Assembly (NCBI GenBank): GCA_018609825.1
Contig: JAHEOA010000096.1
Span: 1-7,472, forward strand
Direction of reading: 5' to 3'
Origin: Candidatus Bipolaricaulota bacterium
Lineage (GTDB): Bacteria; Bipolaricaulota; Bipolaricaulia; RBG-16-55-9
Length of the DNA stretch: 7,472 nucleotides
Both the position numbers and the translations under genes were made by a program. The notes beneath the pieces are model-generated. The model searched no databases and was not told the origin of the DNA. It saw only the letters and a list, made by a program, of their open reading frames with translations. The number at the start of each line of letters is the position of its first letter. Position 1 is the stretch's first letter. Positions 5,275 through 7,472 of this stretch are shown here, one piece after another.

Positions 5275-6118
5275 GGATCTCCAGGACGAGGTTGTCGATC
5301 AAGCGAGCGGGGCCGACGTAGACGGCCAGCGCGATCGCCACGCGGCCGTCGAGCGTTCGCACCGGCTGCAGGCGCTCGACGTCGACGATCTCCACGTAGT
5401 CGATGGCGGTCTCCGGTTGGTCGTCGATCTGGGCACGCATGTCGTCAATGATCGTCGCGGCGGACCGCTCGCCGCCTTCGATCCGTGCTTTGGCGTCATC
5501 CAGCGCCTGATGGAGGACCGTGGCCTGTTCGCGTTGGGCCGCCGACAGGTAGCGATTCCGCGAGCTCATCGCCAGCCCATCGGCGTCGCGAACGATCGGA
5601 CCCGCCACGACGTCGGTGGGGACGTTGAGGTCACGGACCATGCGCTTGATGACGACGAGCTGTTGCAGATCCTTCTGGCCAAAGACCGCGACGTCGGGCT
5701 GGACGATGTGGAAGAGCTTGGACACGACCAGCAGCACTCCCTCGAAGTGGCCCGGCCGTCGGGGCCCACAGAGGTGGTCAATCAGCTCCTCGATCCGGAA
5801 GCCAACGAGGGAACGGCCGCGATACATCTCGTCGGTGGAGGGGGCAAACAGCACGTCCGCGCCCCGCTCGTTCAGGCGGCGCTGGTCCGCCTCCAGATCG
5901 CGGGGATAGCGCTCGTAGTCCTCATCGGGGCCGAACTGCGTCGGGTTGACGAAGACGCTCGCCACCACGTGATCGGAGCGCTCGCGGCAGCGATCGAGCA
6001 GGCTGAGATGGCCTTCGTGCAGCGCGCCCATGGTTGGCACCAACCCGATCCGCTGGCCCTCGCGACGCGCCGGGACCAGAGCGTGCCGGACGGCCTCGAT
6101 GGTGTCGGCACGTTCCAT
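5237..6118 (-). CDS. panC: Pantothenate synthetase (pantoate--beta-alanine ligase)
   Basis: Catalyses the ATP-dependent condensation of (R)-pantoate with beta-alanine to pantothenate, the coenzyme A precursor, in the cytosol via a pantoyl-adenylate. The 293 residues suit the ~280-residue family. Conserved motifs are all present: PTMGALHEGH (28-37) with the HxGH-type nucleotide site, FVNPTQF (56-62), RPGHFEGV (121-128), FGQKD (146-150), and MSSRN (184-188, the KMSKS-equivalent). ARLIDN lies near the C-terminus (271-276). Start ATG at 6116-6118 lies 6 bases after the upstream gene's stop with no obvious Shine-Dalgarno, so coupling is likely. The end overlaps tsaE by up to 38 bases in another frame. 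The usual partners panB and panD are not adjacent on the sequenced side. Confidence 0.97.
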   Translation of the reverse strand: MERADTIEAVRHALVPARREGQRIGLVPTMGALHEGHLSLLDRCRERSDHVVASVFVNPTQFGPDEDYERYPRDLEADQRRLNERGADVLFAPSTDEMYRGRSLVGFRIEELIDHLCGPRRPGHFEGVLLVVSKLFHIVQPDVAVFGQKDLQQLVVIKRMVRDLNVPTDVVAGPIVRDADGLAMSSRNRYLSAAQREQATVLHQALDDAKARIEGGERSAATIIDDMRAQIDDQPETAIDYVEIVDVERLQPVRTLDGRVAIALAVYVGPARLIDNLVLEIHDDAVRAVDAIA

Positions 6119-6124
6119 GCGTGC

Positions 6125-7472
6125 TCAGAAGAACGGCGTGGAAACCCGGATGTATTGCTTCATCCCGGCCGTCGACGCCTGGCCGACCTCGGAGATGGGG
6201 AACGCCAGCCCCACGGTCGCGCTCCAGTCGAACAGCCCGCCCAGCGTGCTGCCGCTCAGCGTGATCTCGCCGCCGAGTTCGGCCTTCAGGTCCGCCAAGG
6301 CGGTCTCGGCGATCTGGGAAGCGTCGGTCCATGTCTTGCCCGCTCGGGCGTAGAGCCGATGGTCGACGCGGTGGAGCATGCCGACGTTCAAGAGGTTGTA
6401 CTCCATGTCGCGGCGGAAGGGCAGCTCCAGCGCGAGCGTCCCCATCGCCTTCATGCGGCCGGGATACGGATAGTCGCTGTACTCGGCGTGACTGCGGAGC
6501 TCGCCGAGCGTGAAGCCGAAGACCCCCAAATCTTCGGAACCCCAGCCGAGCGTCAGCTGCTCCGTGGCGTGGAGGTTCGGGGCGAGCCGAAGCTGGCGCC
6601 CGATGGAAAACTCGGCACGCGTGAACGCCATTGGATTGATCCAGGCCGAGGCGTTCCAGGACAGGAGGTCGCTAACCGATTGTCGATGGGACCAGTCCAC
6701 GCCGAACAGCGTGACGTTCTCGCCCGTGGCACCCAGTTTTTCATCCCGAGACGGCTGGCCCGTGCTGTCCGGTCGGCGCAGCAGGCTGAGCTGGACGGTG
6801 TCGGTCGGCACCCAGGTCTGGCCCTGTTGGCCCGTCTCCGGCTGCTCGTAGAACGTCTGGGTCCACGACAACTGGCCGATGACGCCGTAGCCGTCCAACA
6901 GGGCCGCCAACGCGCCCACGGTCTCGCCGCGTCCCAGGTTCTTGACCATCTGGACGGTGTTCTGGCCGATCATCCACTGATGATCGAGCAGATACCCGCC
7001 CTGGATGGCCTGTTGGGTGGGGTTGGCGCGAATCAGGTAGGCGTCCAGGGGTTGGGCGTTGTCGCCCGTGGCGATCAGCTTGACCTGGCGGTTGGTGAAC
7101 GGGAAGCCGTTGCGCTCGTAGACGTTGTTGAGCCGGCGCACGTCCGGGGCCATCTCGTCGGGGTCGACCTCGACTTGGCTGATCGGGCTGGCCGTCTCCA
7201 TCGTCAGCGTGTGCGGGCCATCGGCCTGCTCGGCCAGCGCCCACGTGGCGGTCTGGACGCCGCCCGCTCGGGTCGTAGCTTCAATCTGGACGGGCACCTT
7301 GAGCGAACCCCGTCGCCCCAGCGTGATATCGTTGCGATAGCGGCCGTCCGGCTGGGCCTGGACGCTGACGTCGTCGACGCTGTAGTCGGCGAAGGGCGCG
7401 CGGCCGAGTTCGCCGTCGTTGGTGTCGCGATAGAACGCGTCTTGGAAGAACGACTCCAGGTCGTCGCCCGAA
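6125..7472 (-). CDS. C-terminal part of an M1-peptidase-like protein ending in a putative outer-membrane beta-barrel
   Basis: Partial: the frame is open to the window edge, giving 448 residues plus TGA at 6125-6127, and the true start lies beyond 7472. The in-frame GTG at 7295-7297 is internal, since clear coding sequence continues upstream of it. The first ~115 visible residues resemble the beta-rich end of M1 (aminopeptidase N-like) proteins. They read LESFFQD, then a strand-rich stretch around SVQAQPDGRYRNDITLGRRG, then WALAEQADGPHTLTMET and a DPDEMAPDVRRLNN block (7124-7165) like the family's D-P-x-DxxxxNN ending. From about 7000 down, alternating amphipathic strands rich in aromatic and Gly residues (GQLSWTQTFYEQP, LSLLRRP, GLAFPIS) end in YIRVSTPFF. 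A terminal Phe is typical of outer-membrane barrels. The catalytic HExxH region, if any, is outside the window, so activity cannot be judged. It lies directly upstream of panC. Confidence 0.72.
   Translation of the reverse strand, partial: SGDDLESFFQDAFYRDTNDGELGRAPFADYSVDDVSVQAQPDGRYRNDITLGRRGSLKVPVQIEATTRAGGVQTATWALAEQADGPHTLTMETASPISQVEVDPDEMAPDVRRLNNVYERNGFPFTNRQVKLIATGDNAQPLDAYLIRANPTQQAIQGGYLLDHQWMIGQNTVQMVKNLGRGETVGALAALLDGYGVIGQLSWTQTFYEQPETGQQGQTWVPTDTVQLSLLRRPDSTGQPSRDEKLGATGENVTLFGVDWSHRQSVSDLLSWNASAWINPMAFTRAEFSIGRQLRLAPNLHATEQLTLGWGSEDLGVFGFTLGELRSHAEYSDYPYPGRMKAMGTLALELPFRRDMEYNLLNVGMLHRVDHRLYARAGKTWTDASQIAETALADLKAELGGEITLSGSTLGGLFDWSATVGLAFPISEVGQASTAGMKQYIRVSTPFF

Noticed and set aside
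5241..5338. Two GCGATCGC octamers (5241-5248 and 5331-5338) resembling the cyanobacterial HIP1 element
   Set aside because: Only two copies are seen in the window, both within coding sequence; in GC-rich DNA this is not enough to claim HIP1 enrichment.
4855..5451. 198-codon plus-strand open frame
   Set aside because: Antisense to tsaE and panC, which have complete motif sets; its end is Arg-rich shadow sequence.

Overview
The window is a dense, GC-rich (roughly two-thirds G+C by eye) bacterial chromosomal segment. It carries ten genes, eight complete and two cut by the window edges. The partial gene at the right edge ends in what looks like an outer-membrane beta-barrel with a terminal Phe-Phe, which points to a diderm (Gram-negative-type) bacterium. 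The sequence alone does not let me name the phylum. I see no rRNA, tRNA, CRISPR array, insertion sequence or phage gene.

Layout. (1) 1-896, minus: class I fructose-bisphosphate aldolase of the FbaB/DhnA type, with its C-terminal end outside the window. (2) 897-1140: a divergent intergenic region with direct repeats and two related dyad sites. (3) 1141-2519, plus: two translationally coupled genes that share a four-helix membrane domain. The first is the membrane domain alone; the second has a MerR-like DNA-binding domain fused in front of it, which makes a candidate membrane-tethered regulator. (4) 2594-4166, plus: an O6-alkylguanine-DNA alkyltransferase, then azlC and azlD (two-component branched-chain amino acid exporter), joined by 4-base start/stop overlaps. 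(5) 4163-7472, minus, converging on azlD: in transcription order, the C-terminal part of an M1-peptidase-like/beta-barrel protein, panC (pantothenate synthesis), tsaE (tRNA t6A modification ATPase), an unrecognised 82-residue protein, and csaA (tRNA-binding-domain chaperone-like protein). Spacing is overlapping or very tight, which suggests one operon.

How the genes relate. The minus-strand cluster is mainly housekeeping: coenzyme A precursor synthesis, tRNA modification and protein quality control. The plus-strand cluster combines DNA alkylation repair with amino acid export and follows the putative membrane sensor pair. The parts that look least described are the MerR-like/four-helix membrane fusion next to its stand-alone paralogue, and the M1-like/beta-barrel fusion. 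The remaining enzymes are ordinary and have their family motifs intact.
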